Both the position numbers and the translations under genes were made by a program. Shown in pieces: positions 12,352 to 45,117 of a stretch of DNA of 64,000 nt. Positions within the stretch are counted from its first letter, which is position 1, and each line of letters begins with the position of its first letter. The notes beneath the pieces are model-generated. The model made no database searches. It worked only from the letters and a program-made list of their open reading frames with translations, and was not told the origin of the DNA. Source of the stretch: Nematostella vectensis (taxonomy: Eukaryota > Cnidaria > Anthozoa > Actiniaria > Edwardsiidae); contig NC_064041.1 in assembly GCF_932526225.1 (NCBI RefSeq), forward strand, positions 3,050,699 to 3,114,698, given 5' to 3'.

Positions 12352-13348
12352 AATCAGTGAGAATTTCCGGCAATTCTACTTTTGGCAATTATTTCGTTTT
12401 TTGTTGACGAAAAAAAGGTTATTTCTAAATTTCAACTTGTCATTTTGACATTGAATTAGAAAAATTCCTATGCTTTTTCGATATTGTCAATTTTCATTTT
12501 AAAATAGATATTTCCTACCTTTATTCAATTGAAAATTAGACATTTAAAAGAACTTCCATTTTACATTTGGATGTAGCCATTTTAAATATACCTACCATTA
12601 TTTGATATTTCTGTTTATTTTCATCAACATAAAATAAGTCAGGGCGAATCTCCGGCAATTCTACTTTTGGCATTTAATTCATTTTTTCGTTGACGAAAAA
12701 AAGGTTATTTCTAAATTTAAACTTGTTATGTTTTTTCAATACTGTCAATTTTCATTTTAAAATTTATATTCCCTGCCTCAGTCAATTTCTGGCAATTCAA
12801 CGAACAAGGTTTATTTATTTCAAGCTTCTATTCATTTCCTCCAATCACAGGCGGGCTACTTAGTACAACCATCACCCTTTGCGGTGTATTGATTCCCGCC
12901 TTTTTTCGTAAAAAAAAAAAAAAAATTCAAAATGGCAGAATACTTGAACGAGAATCAAGAAGCGATAGAAAACCTGGTTAAACAAAATAAGTCTTATAAG
13001 GAAATAAGCAATTACTGACAGAAACATTTCCAGAAGTTAGTCGAGGCTTTTCGGAGAGGAAAATCAGGCTGCGCAATTTTGGAGATCTGCTAGAAAATGT
13101 CTTGTGATCAAACAAACATTGAACATCAAACAAACATTAAACATCAAACATTTTAAATTTCTAATTTTCAATTAAATAAAGGTAGGAAATATCCTTTTTT
13201 AAATGAAAATAGACAATATCGAAAAAGCATAGGAATTTTTCTAATTCAAAGTCAAAATGAGAAGTTCAAATTTAGAAATAACCTTTTTTTCGTTAACAAA
13301 AAATGAAATAATTGCCAAAGGTAGAATTGCCAGAAATTCTCACTGATT
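12352..13348. mobile_element. Decayed DNA transposon with about 200-bp terminal inverted repeats
   Basis: The left end (12352 to about 12550) begins AATCAGTGAGAATTTCCGGC; the right end (about 13140-13348) is its reverse complement with few differences, including the shared block TTCCTATGCTTTTTCGATAT. The six bases CATAAT flank both sides (12346-12351 and 13349-13354), a clean target-site duplication. A third partial copy of the end sequence sits inside at about 12640-12780. The only coding trace is a broken frame at 12932-13090. Long inverted repeats with 6-bp target duplications occur in Polinton/Maverick elements, but nothing else here proves that class. Confidence 0.75.
12932..13090 (+). 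pseudogene. Broken N-terminal fragment of a transposon ORF
   Basis: Opens at an ATG after a poly-A run and reads 28 residues (MAEYLNENQEAIENL...) of a helix-turn-helix-like, Lys/Glu-rich segment before a stop at 13016. The similar amino-acid character continues in another frame, with a second stop near 13091. It resembles the DNA-binding N-terminus of an integrase or transposase, but no catalytic domain remains. It is probably what is left of the gene of the surrounding element. Confidence 0.4.
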
Positions 13349-13556
13349 CATAATGTACTGATATACAGTTGGTCGGTGCATAAGTATAATTAAAAGTGCA
13401 AAATTAACCTTTTTTCCATCACCATTTGCGTTTCTAAAAAAAGGAGAAAAAGAAAAGACTGCTCAACTCTGCCTAGAATCTAAGGGAAAATGTTGTCTTT
13501 TTTTTTCCAGAAGAACAAGAAAAGAGTCTTTTTGAAAAGTGGATCTAAATCAACTA

Positions 13557-16199
13557 ATGGAGAACTGCACATCGCCAATCCTTGATGCCATTCCTCTTGA
13601 CACAGGTTTACTTCACGAAGCTGCAAACATTTGCAGAGAAGCGGTTAATATAACCGTGAACAGCTCTGGAGGAGTCGCCGCTGCAGACAATGTTGACACC
13701 ACAACGCTCTCAGTCTTCCTCGGACTCATCGCGCTAATTATCCTCGTCGCCAATTCATTTGTCATTTATCTTTTCATACGGACACGCTCTTTACGAACCA
13801 TCACTAACGCATGCCTTGTCTCTCTAGCCGTCTCGGACCTGCTAGCAGGGCTTGTAGCTATACCGATGATCATACTGAGTTTTGTTTTACAATCTCCTGT
13901 TATTCGCATAGTAATGGACTTGGCGTCCCGATTCATCGCTATCTCTACCGTTCTCCATCTACTAGTGGTGTCACTGGAGCGCTACGTCATGATCGTATTC
14001 CCCATGAAGTACCACGCACTAGTCACTCCTCCACGCGTCTGCGCTGTCGTAACGATCGTATGGGTCTTTTCGCTGTTCGTAGACCTCATACAGATCGTGT
14101 GGATCGTCGATAGTGAGCCTGTGACGCTAGCGGATGTGGTGTACAGCTTCTCGTCGTTTTTCGGGATCGTAGTTCCCGCGCTGTGTGCGATGGCTGTTGC
14201 GTATGTGCATATTTTCATCGTGCTGCGGAAACAGATCCAACAAATCAAAAAACTTCACGTGATTATGGTGTGTATGACTGATGATGCCGAGAAGTCACCG
14301 GTAAGTAAGGGGGGGGGGGGGTGGGAGGGGAGGGGACTTGCTGCATATGCCGTGATCGACAGACCAAAAAAATTGGCAAGTTTTCCCAAAATAAGGTCTG
14401 GTTAACTTCGGTAATTTTTGCATAGACTTTCCTTATGTCATGTTAACCAACATATCAAAAAGTGTTTTTCTCTAATGGATTCGTCTTGGATTCGTGAAAT
14501 TTTCAAATGTTTAAAGTATGAATTCTCCTCGTTTTTAGGGAGAATTCGGGCTCTGATCGGAAATTAAGTCAACTTTGCTCGCTAATATCTAAATTTCATA
14601 TCTTCTAAATTTCTTTAAAATTTGGAATTAAGCTTTTGGTCAGAGGAACTCCTTGTTTGCGGAATCTTGAGCTTATATATTAAGAATTGGAGAATTTCAT
14701 GCCATTTTTTTTGCTCTGTCGCCGTGATCATTATCTGAATGCCTGATAAATCTGAGGAAGGTGCCGTCAGCCAGGGGAGGGGTTTTTCCTAGTCACGTGA
14801 CGAAGCTGTGTATGACGGCCGCGTGTAAGAAGCAAAAGTTTTTCAAGTCTGGCAAAACTGTTTTTTTTATTTTAGGGTACTTTCTTGAAGCAAAATAGAT
14901 TCTTATTAGGTTTTTCATTCTTTTTCCAACTTTCTTAACTAAGGGTGTTGGGGCATTTCTCTGTCTCAACACCCTTAATCAACAGTAGGATTCCTAATTA
15001 CAGAAGTATGACTAAATACAGAGCCATTTTGTTATAGAGATTTCCTGCAACCTGTATACTGTATTTATGTTAGGGCACAAAACAGATCTGTTCCGCAAAA
15101 CATCTGTTCTGCAGCCCGTTTTTTAGCTGGCTGGGAAGATGTTAAAATATCCTCGGTTGCCGGGAAAAAATCGTCATGGTTCTGCTGGTAAATTTGTGGA
15201 GTGGAAATAGTTGTGTTGGGAATATTTTTTGGGGCGCCTGGGAACAAAAATCGTCCCGATCGGTTATGCGGGCAATTATTCATGTTCTAAAATGCCTAAC
15301 CACTGCTGACTGGAAAACCAAATTTCTAACCAATGCTGGCTGGGAAAAAAGGAATGGTCCCTCCTGGGAAAAAGGAGCAGATGATTTTTCCCAAGCAACT
15401 TTTAAAATTGATATGTTCAGGATCAGAACATATTCAAACGACAAAATATGCCATTTTAAACGCATATATCGAGAAGGGCGGCTCGTTGTATGCCCTTGAT
15501 GTTATATCTATATAATTTTACCTTTATTGAAAAAAATGTTTAGCAAATTTATATTTAAAGCCCCATAGTTTGTTTTATTTTTCATGGAGTAACCCATCAT
15601 ATAAGAACCTTTTGAATTTTTTGGCTTAGTCGGTTCTTTAATATTGAGATTTTGAAATCCAATCCAATATAAGTTCTTAAATCACTAGGTTCTTACACGC
15701 AGTTTTAACTGTTAACAAAAGGTCAACCCCGGATTTATAGCTACCATCATACATCTCACTCCAAAAGGAGGAGTTTAGTTCCCCCATTGGCGGCCCCATC
15801 GGTTTCAAGAGAGGGGTTTTTTTAGTTTTGGGGCGCTAAAACATTATTTGAAAGATAACAATTATAGTTATGAGCAACATTTCGTTTCAGAGTGGTCGCC
15901 GCAAAAGCACCCGCAGTGAAGGCCGTGCAATCATGATCTTTGCTTCCATGATAGCGGCGTTCATCTTCGGCTGGCTTCCTTACTTTATCATTGGCATGTT
16001 ACAAGATCTACAGATCAACGTTTACGCCGTCCTACCAACCACTGTGATTATCCTGACCCTGTTTCTGAGATTTCTCTCATCGCTTGCAAACCCTCTTCTC
16101 TATACCTTCTTCAAGACAGATTTCCAGTTGGCCCTGAAGAAAAGAAATGAGCGAATCCGGCGCATTGCCAGAGAGTCGTTAAAGTTAAGTCAGGTCTAG
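13557..16199 (+). CDS. Rhodopsin-family GPCR, two coding exons, no TM3-loop disulfide
   Basis: Exons 13557-14300 and 15891-16199 join in phase 0 (CCG|GTAAGT, TTTCAG|AGT) to a 350-residue receptor. The N-terminus has sequons (NCT, NIT, NSS). TM1 has ANSFVI (Asn1.50), TM2 LAVSDLLAG (Asp2.50), TM3 ends ERY, TM6 reads FGWLPY and TM7 ANPLLY. The usual Cys at the start of TM3 and its partner in loop 2 are both absent. Loss of this pair is a feature of the melanocortin/EDG/cannabinoid/adenosine group, so a relative of that group is possible but not shown. The true ATG is 13557: the frame upstream begins at a GTG, and a strong acceptor (TTTTTTTCCAG) ends at 13510, implying a 5' UTR exon further left. 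The intron splits the third cytoplasmic loop. Confidence 0.88.
14301..15890 (+). other. Intron of the second GPCR gene
   Basis: A 1590-bp GT-AG intron. It starts with a G homopolymer just after the donor (14309 onward). It includes a short 11-bp-stem hairpin at 14943-14978 and repeat-like text around 15110-15380. No embedded gene recognised. Confidence 0.7.
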
Positions 16200-16389
16200 A
16201 AAGAACGGGAAAAACCGTTAAAGTTTTATGTTACGGACGTCCAGTTTCCCCTCATCCGGCGCATTGCCAGATTGCGCCTTAGTGTTATTATCTGTGAGCG
16301 CAAGATCTTGGCAGGTGAAGCTAGCCAGGTTGACGTCGATTTGTCAGCAAGTTAAACCAGCCGAGCGTGTCAAACTAGCGAGCCATTAT

Positions 16390-16722
16390 TCTACCTGCGG
16401 TTGACGGTAGAATGTGCGGGGGCAGGTATTATGTGCGGGTGCGGTTAGAAAAGTACGGGTGTGGGTATGATGTGCGGGTAGAATCTGTGGGTCTGGATAT
16501 GTGCGGGTGCTGGTAGAATTTGCGGGTGCGAAAAGAACGTGCGGGTTTGGGTAGAAAGTGCGGGTAAAATGTGCGGGTAGAATGTGTGTGTGTGTGAGTA
16601 GAAAGGTTCGGGTGCGGATAGAAGTGCGGGTGCAGGGAGAATACGAGGGTGCGTGTAGAATGTACGGGTGCAGTAAGAATGTGCGGGTTTGGGTAGAAAG
16701 TGCGGGTAGAATGTGCTGGAAG
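16390..16722. repeat. GTGCGGGT-rich minisatellite
   Basis: Irregular units of the type GTGCGGGTAGAAT/GTGCGGGTGCGG over about 330 bp downstream of the second GPCR. Unit length varies, so this is a degenerate array. It produces false His/Thr/Pro-rich minus-strand frames. AATAAA at 16842-16847, past the array, could serve as the receptor's polyadenylation signal. Confidence 0.75.
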
Positions 16723-17034
16723 AAGTCCACGAAAAGAATGTATACCTCAAAGATTTATGCATTAAATATCTTATGCAGCGTACTATATCAATCCAGAGAA
16801 TTTTGTGCAGCGTTCTATGATTGAGAAATGTGTAGTAGTGCAATAAACAAAGATAAGACAAACGGTGTGATAATATTTATTGCTTCTTTAAATAATAGTT
16901 TAAAAATAAAAGGGTCGATAAGACCAAGAGATCCCCATTCTTCCCCTCACCTTACCCCTGACGGTCAATGAACCAAAAAGAAAAACTCTTCATTTAAACC
17001 TCCTCACTTAGAGTCCCTCAATTAGGGCCCTTCA

Positions 17035-17690
17035 TTTGGAGTCCCCCATTTGGAGTCCTTTATTTGGAGTCCTTCTTTTGGAGTCCCCCATTTGGAGTCC
17101 TTTATTTGGAGTCCTTCTTTTGGAGTCCCCCATTTGAAGTCCTTTATTTGGAGTCCTTCTTTTGGAGTCCCCCATTTGGAGTCCTTTATTTGGAGTCCTT
17201 CTTTTGGAGTCCCCCATTTGGAGTCCTTTATTTGAAGTCCTTCATTTGGAGTCCCCCATTTGGAGTCCTTTATTTGAAGTCCTTCATTTGGAGTCCCCCA
17301 TTTGAAGTCCTTTATTTGGAGTCCTTCATTTGGAGTCCTTTATTTGAAGTCCTTCATTTGGAGTCCCCCATTTGGAGTCCTTTATTTGGAGTCCTTCATT
17401 TGGAGTCCCCCATTTGGAGTCCTTTATTTGAAGTCTTTCATTTGGAGTTCTTTATTTGGAGTACCCCATTTGGAGTCCTTCTTTTGGAGTCCTTTATTTG
17501 AAGTCCTTCATTTGGAGTCCTTTATTTGAAGTCCTTCATTTGGAGTCCTTTATTTGAAGTCCTTCATTTGGATTCCTTTATTTGAAGTCCTTCATTTGGA
17601 GTCCCCCATTTAGAGTTCTTCATTTGAAGTCCTTCTTTTAGTGTTCCTCTCAATTAGAGTCCTTTATTTGAAGTCCCTCATTCAGAGTTA
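17035..17690. repeat. 14-bp minisatellite, about 45 units
   Basis: Units of the form NNNATTTGGAGTCC, with a three-unit (42-bp) higher-order pattern such as CCC/TTT/TTC before ATTTGGAGTCC. Since 42 is divisible by 3, both strands stay open and create ORFs of MESFIWSPSFGV or MGDSKRRTPNKG type. The array lies about 320 bp beyond the ANKEF1 stop codon on its transcribed side. The TTTATT variant gives AATAAA on the minus strand. Confidence 0.95.
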
Positions 17691-18010
17691 GAAGCCAGAA
17701 CTATAATTATTTCTAAAATCAAAATCTGATTACAAATATATACATAATCTACGATCTAACTAAATTTACAATAAAAATATAATACTCTACTCTTCTAAGA
17801 TGTGAAATTTGTGTATGGCTGATAAAAATACAAAATTTTCAAGCGAAAGATGTTAGTGCATTAAAACAATGTTGAAACGATACAGAAAGAGGGAAAAAAT
17901 CTTTGCGTGATAGGGCTTAAGGGCCTCGTAAAACGGCCCCGGGATTTTCTAGCCCGAAAGCGATACGAGGCAACTAAACCAGAACATCGTAATTGGATGT
18001 ACTCCTTGGG

Positions 18011-39905
<21,895 letters not shown>

Positions 39906-42900
39906 ATGGCGGTCAACGAGAAGCAGCCCCCATTTGTTTTTATTGAAACTTCAATGGTAAACTACACACTGTTGTCATACTGCAATAAATCTGACCTCTT
40001 TTATTGTTTGAGTGCGTGTCTTTTTGTTGTGATGAAGGAATTTCACAATAACTTTGTTGTTTTGTTGTTCAGGGAAGTTTTGAAGTTGAACTCTACTGGC
40101 GGCATGCGCCAAAGACTTGTAGAAATTTCACAGAACTGGTGAGTTATTCTACTTTGATTAGTATATTCATCCATTCATAGCTAGATCTATGTGAACTTTT
40201 TTGTATGGTCCCGTTTTTGTATTTCAACTTGATCGAATAGATCTTAGAAAAATGTTTGACAAGTACTTATATCCCGAAGATTTGACAATCCAGCACGTGT
40301 TCACAAGATAAAGTGCCGCAACTCATAAACCAAACGCATATACGGACATGCCTATCTCCTTGGCCGCCAAAAAGTGGATCGTTTCTTATTGAGTGATTGT
40401 CAAGTACTATAATTTTTACATATGATACCCAGGGTTCAAAATAGCGGCCGGCTGCCAGCGATATCCGGCTGTTTTCTGGTCTTTGCTGGCTCTTTTTTTC
40501 TGTATTCCCCTCTCATATTTTAAGTATGCTGTTTTTTTTTTTTTTTTACCAAAAGCCACAAAGTAGGCAATCTCTAGCTGATTTAAAAACATTATTTTGA
40601 ACCCTGGATACCTATGACTGTGCACCCCCTTCAGCCAATCCTGGGTAAGCCCCTTTTCAAAAAGGGCCAGCATCAGCCAGCATTTCTGGTACAGCTACAC
40701 TCGGCTCGCCAGAGGACAAAAGATGCTGGCAAACTACTTTGTGCCAGGGGCCAATCTATCTTTTCGCTGAAAGGGGGATGTTTGTCTCAGTGACAGAGGG
40801 GTAGAGTTTATTATATTTTGTTACATATGGCTTTCTGGAAGGGCGTTTAAACCCCCTAAACTTTCCCCCTGGATCCACTACTGTGTACTAACAACGCGGA
40901 GTGCAACTGCATCACTGCAGCTGTTTTCGCCCTGTTCTCATGGGGCAAACTCTAGCCAGACAAACTAAATTCACAGGCACCTGAAATTTTTCTAGGCTCA
41001 AAGAGGATACTTTAACAACTGTAAGTTCCACAGAGTAATAAGGGTAAGTTGAAATGGATTTTAATTCCCACAGACCTGATACTTCATTGTACCACAGGCC
41101 TTATTTCGTGGCAAATACATACATTTGCATAAGCCAATACAGGGTCTTAAAGCCGCATTGTCACCAGTTAACTTCCGGTCAATTACGTAAGAATCTCTGA
41201 TGATTTTTAACGGAAACACGAAAAATATTTCAAAATATTGAAAGCAGTGTGTCTATCGGAAGTTTCTTTGAGGATGTGACAGATAATTTAGAGCGGATGG
41301 CCTGTTTAATATCTCGGATTAGAATAGATTCTTTTGTCTTTTAGCGGTTGAGGTTTCCATTTGACCTCCGGAAGTAAACTGGTGAAAAAGCGGCTTTAAT
41401 ACAGAGTTGTTATGGGAGGGAGGGGGCGTACCCACATTGCTTTATTGAATAACTGGGGACATGGGTAGGGTTTGTCAGGCTCCATAATAATAAATCTGTA
41501 CCTCTCTAATCATGTTTACTTTAGAAAACCTGGTCAAAGGATATTTCAAAATCTATGGACCTGTTAGACCCTTTATTGTTATTGTATGTGTTTTGATACC
41601 CATAATGTCAAAAAGTACTGTAAAACAGACAGAAACATTGAAAAAAAAGAATATTTAAATTATAATAAATTTGATATAATAGAACAAAGAAAAAAGACGA
41701 ATGTAAAATGGTATGATGTTGGGGAAAATATGTACTGTTTTAAAATGAAATAAAAAAAGAGGAAACAAAAGTATGGTATTTTATTTCTTTCAGGATTTTA
41801 TGATTCAGACTGGAGATCCAACGGGAACAGGCAGGGGCGGAGCTTCCATTTATGGGTAAGAGCGCTTACACTGATGGTTAATCTGTCCCCAAAGGGGGAC
41901 TTTATTTATCAATTTTCTACTCCTCCCAGGGGTTCTTTATTGCCTTCCATATTAGATTGAAAACCTGCTGCAAGCTTAGATACTTCTATTTTTAAAAAAG
42001 AATTGAAAACTTTGCTATGTTGCAGACGTTTAAGATTGTGCTTGTATTATGTAAATCCGTATCAGGATTAAATTTTTATTAACGCTGCAGACCAACATTT
42101 GAAGATGAAGTCACAAGAGAACTCAAGCACACAGGAGCAGGGATACTTTCTATGGCCAACAGGTAATAACAGGTAAATAGACATAAAGACTGGTAGAAAA
42201 CAGGTAAAAAGACATAAAAACTGGTACACAGAGAGACTACCGACTGATGAAAAAATGTAGACACAGAGCATATCAATTGGTAAATAGACATAGAAACTGG
42301 TAGACAGAGAGACTGCCGACTGATGGAAAAATGTAGACACAGAGAGCATATCAATTGGTAAATAGACATAAAAACTGGTAGACAGAGAGACTACCGACTG
42401 ATGGAAAAATGTAGACACAGAGAGCATATCAATTGGTGGAGGTGGGCTCAAGGAGCTGTGGTTACCCTATTCTGTTTTAAAGAGTTTAAAAGAAAATATG
42501 TATGAAAAATAAATCCCCTGCCACACCCTGTCTTTGTTATTTTTGCTTAGGTCGTCCCCTTATGATTGGAACTCCAATAGCTTGGTCCCTGATATTTGAC
42601 TGATGTCTTACTGTAAATGTCCTTCTTTCTGATTATTGCAATGTAAGTAGGACTACTTTCTGTTGTTTACTCCTTTATGTTATAGTGGGCCAAATACAAA
42701 TGGAAGTCAATTTTTTGTCACCCTGGCACCAACACAGTGGCTAGACGGTAAGAAAAATATATTTATGATTTTAATTTATGAAATTGATAAAATGATATAT
42801 ATATAATTTTAATTAATAAAATTGATAATCATATTTTATATATACTACAAACTACTGTATCATAATCTGAAAAAACCTAACCTCAAACATAACTGTATAT

Positions 42901-44088
42901 ATTGTTTCTTGTTTAGGAGAACAAGTTGTCCTTTTTCTTGTTATAAAAAAGGGTCATAGTACAAGCATAAAACATTTCAATTAAATTTTTTTATGGTGGT
43001 GGTGGTGGGGGCGGCTGAGGTTTTTACAGTATTTTACATTCTAGGGGAGGGGGAGGCAGTAGGGGACTCTGGACACATGCAGCTTCAATAATATTTTTTT
43101 ATCCTTTTTCTTTCCAGGAAAGCACACTATATTTGGGCGAATAAATAAAGGACTGGAAGTTGTTAAAAGAATAGGACTTGTTGAAACTAATGCAGATGAT
43201 AGGTGAGGTGTTATTGTCATATATGAACAAGATAACCCAACTAACCACAAAACAAGCAAAATACCCTTCCACGTTCCATCTGATTTTAATTGTATGGATT
43301 GTTAAAAAAAACAATTTACTGTTAATGTGGATATAGATAATAGAGTTATTTTAGTGCCGCTTTGTGCTTTTTTTGTGAACTTTGTGATTTTCTTACAGTT
43401 GGGAGACATTGCTGTAGGGTGGGTTAAAAGAGAGAGGGATTATTAATAGTGAGACAACATGACGGAAAAACATGACGCTTCAAATAAGCCCATTTTACAT
43501 CGAATAAGGCGGAGAATTTCTCTGAGTACTTAGTAACTTATAGCAAACAAAATATCAAGTATGACTTTTTGTAAAGTGTCATTGAAATTTGAGCTTCTCG
43601 TCCCTGAACTGAGCACAGGGCAATGATGATCAAGGAAAAATTATCTTAACAAGCCAAAATCTGGTTATGTGCACTTCGGCCTCACATTATTAAAAATCAG
43701 TTTTAAAAATCAGTCCGTAATACAAGGAACCTATAGCCACTGAAGAAAATGTGTCTTCTCTCTCTATCTGAAATTGCATGTTTTCCAGGTTTTTCCGTCA
43801 TGTCTAGTGAGACAGCCATGCTACAAGCTAGCCTTCGTTTAGGCAACTGTCAACTGGCCCATGCAAGTTGTTGTATGGGCCAGTTGTTATCTAAAAAGAA
43901 ATTAGATTCTAGTGAAGAGGAAAGCAATGAAAATACCTGGTATGCTCTTCAAGTCTGAAAAAAGCTGAGGAAACTGGACTTGAATGTGGTTCAAAAAACC
44001 CTTAAGTTGGTTAATTCCAACTTTTTTTTTTTTTTTTTTTCTTTACAGACCCTTACATGATGTGTACATCGTAAACAGCAGAGCATAA
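39906..44088 (+). CDS. PPIL1: Peptidyl-prolyl cis-trans isomerase-like 1 (spliceosomal cyclophilin)
   Basis: Eight exons join in frame to 161 residues: 39906-39956, 40073-40138, 40996-41043, 41794-41855, 42091-42162, 42686-42747, 43118-43202, 44049-44088. All junctions are GT-AG. This single cyclophilin domain matches the PPIL1 family (human 166 residues): ETSM at the start of the first strand, [14 protein letters not shown], catalytic Arg in [57 protein letters not shown] and [13 protein letters not shown]1 isomerises proline peptide bonds and binds SKIP/SNW1 in the activated spliceosome, in the nucleus. The 48-nt exon 3 supplies [16 protein letters not shown] and is easily missed. Intron 3 hosts a MITE and intron 5 a repeat that starts next to the donor. 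Confidence 0.95.
41151..41395. mobile_element. TTAA-flanked MITE, copy 4
   Basis: TTAA at 41147-41150 and 41396-41399 flank inverted ends AGCCGCATTGTCACCAGTTA and ...GCGGCT. In PPIL1 intron 3, oriented like copy 2. Confidence 0.88.
42163..42437. repeat. About 78-bp tandem repeat starting at the PPIL1 exon 5 donor
   Basis: Three units with AAACTGGTAGACAGAGAGAC, TACCGACTGATGGAAAAATG and AGCATATCAATTGGTAAATA. The first bases after the donor repeat CAGGTAA three times (42160, 42170, 42200), giving extra donor-like sites. The array creates a false Ser/Tyr/Leu-rich minus-strand ORF. Confidence 0.85.
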
Positions 44089-44212
44089 GAAGTACAAGGC
44101 GCCATAATCACTCAGATATATCAGGCACATAGCCAGCAGTGGGCGATAGGAACCTTCCTCGTCCATCAAAAACAGTCTTTTATTCATGAAAAATCGCCAA
44201 ATCTTACACTTT

Positions 44213-44357
44213 TCAAGGGTGCAGCCAGGGGGGAGGGTCTAGAGGCCAGGGTCTCCCCCTTCCAGCAGCCAAAAAAAAACAGTAAATGGAGGAGACATTA
44301 CTTAAAATAAATGGGCCTTTTGGGGACCCCTCCTGTTAAAAATCCTGGCTACGCCCA
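44213..44357. repeat. Short inverted-ended element
   Basis: Begins AAGGGTGCAGCCAGGGGGG and ends CCTGGCTACGCCC, an imperfect inverted pair with C/G runs inside. It lies within about 300 bp of the PPIL1 stop and contains AATAAA near 44306, which might serve as the poly(A) signal of that gene. Confidence 0.55.
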
Positions 44358-44743
44358 GCTGCTTTTCACACGTGATATCTATGACTGTCAATGCCCCTCA
44401 TCACATCCTGGCTTTGTGTACATGGATTGTGTACTATGTGCCCAAGTCGCAGAACCTGATGGACCTCTCAACAAGCTAGCCTGGTGCCTAGACACAAGTT
44501 CCTTGTGAACTCTCGCTAGCTTTGATTAAGAGCTAAATTCAAGGCTTTGAAATCAAGGTTCATTTTAATTTGGGTGTGTTTATGAGATCAAGGAATGGAT
44601 ACATGTAAACTCAAGATCCATGAAAAAATAAACTACACCATGAGTTTTTTTATTTGATTTCATTATTATTCCTTTTTTGCTTTGCTTTTATCTGTCCTCT
44701 TTGTACATTAGAAGCTCAATGGAACTACTTAACAGTTCACTTA

Positions 44744-45117
44744 GGGGTCATTCACACTTACACAGATTCAAAAGTATCCGGATTCGTTTCACTGAAAACA
44801 CTATCATTTTTGCAGTGTGTTCGCCTGAACCCAGCCGTCCACACTAACACGGATTCAAACATTTGAAAACACTGAAAGGTACTTGGTGACATCATTTTTA
44901 TATGTGCATGCTCAAAGCATTGTGCACCTGCAATATGACACCACCATTTTCATTTTGATAGGAATTTGACCGTCCACACTACAGATTCATTTTCGACGAC
45001 ATTTTCAAAAGTATCCGGATTCGCTTGATCCAGCACATGTGTTCGTGTGGACGTAAGACTTAAACGTATAAAAAAATATATGGATCCAAACGAATCTGTG
45101 TTAGTGTGGAAGGCCCC
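44744..45117. mobile_element. TTA-flanked MITE (PIF/Harbinger-like)
   Basis: A 374-bp element with ends GGGGTCATTCACACTTACAC and, inverted, GTGTTAGTGTGGAAGGCCCC. Flanked by TTA at 44741-44743 and 45118-45120. Internal subterminal repeats (AAAAGTATCCGGATTCG) appear near both ends. Three-base TTA duplications are typical of PIF/Harbinger-derived MITEs. No coding. Confidence 0.8.

Noticed and set aside
13539-13556. Start of the second GPCR at 13539
   Set aside because: That codon is GTG; the first in-frame ATG is 13557, and an acceptor ends at 13510.
17064-17501. 145-residue ORF of LYLESFFWSPPFGV repeats
   Set aside because: Arises from a 14-bp minisatellite with a 42-bp period; both strands are open.
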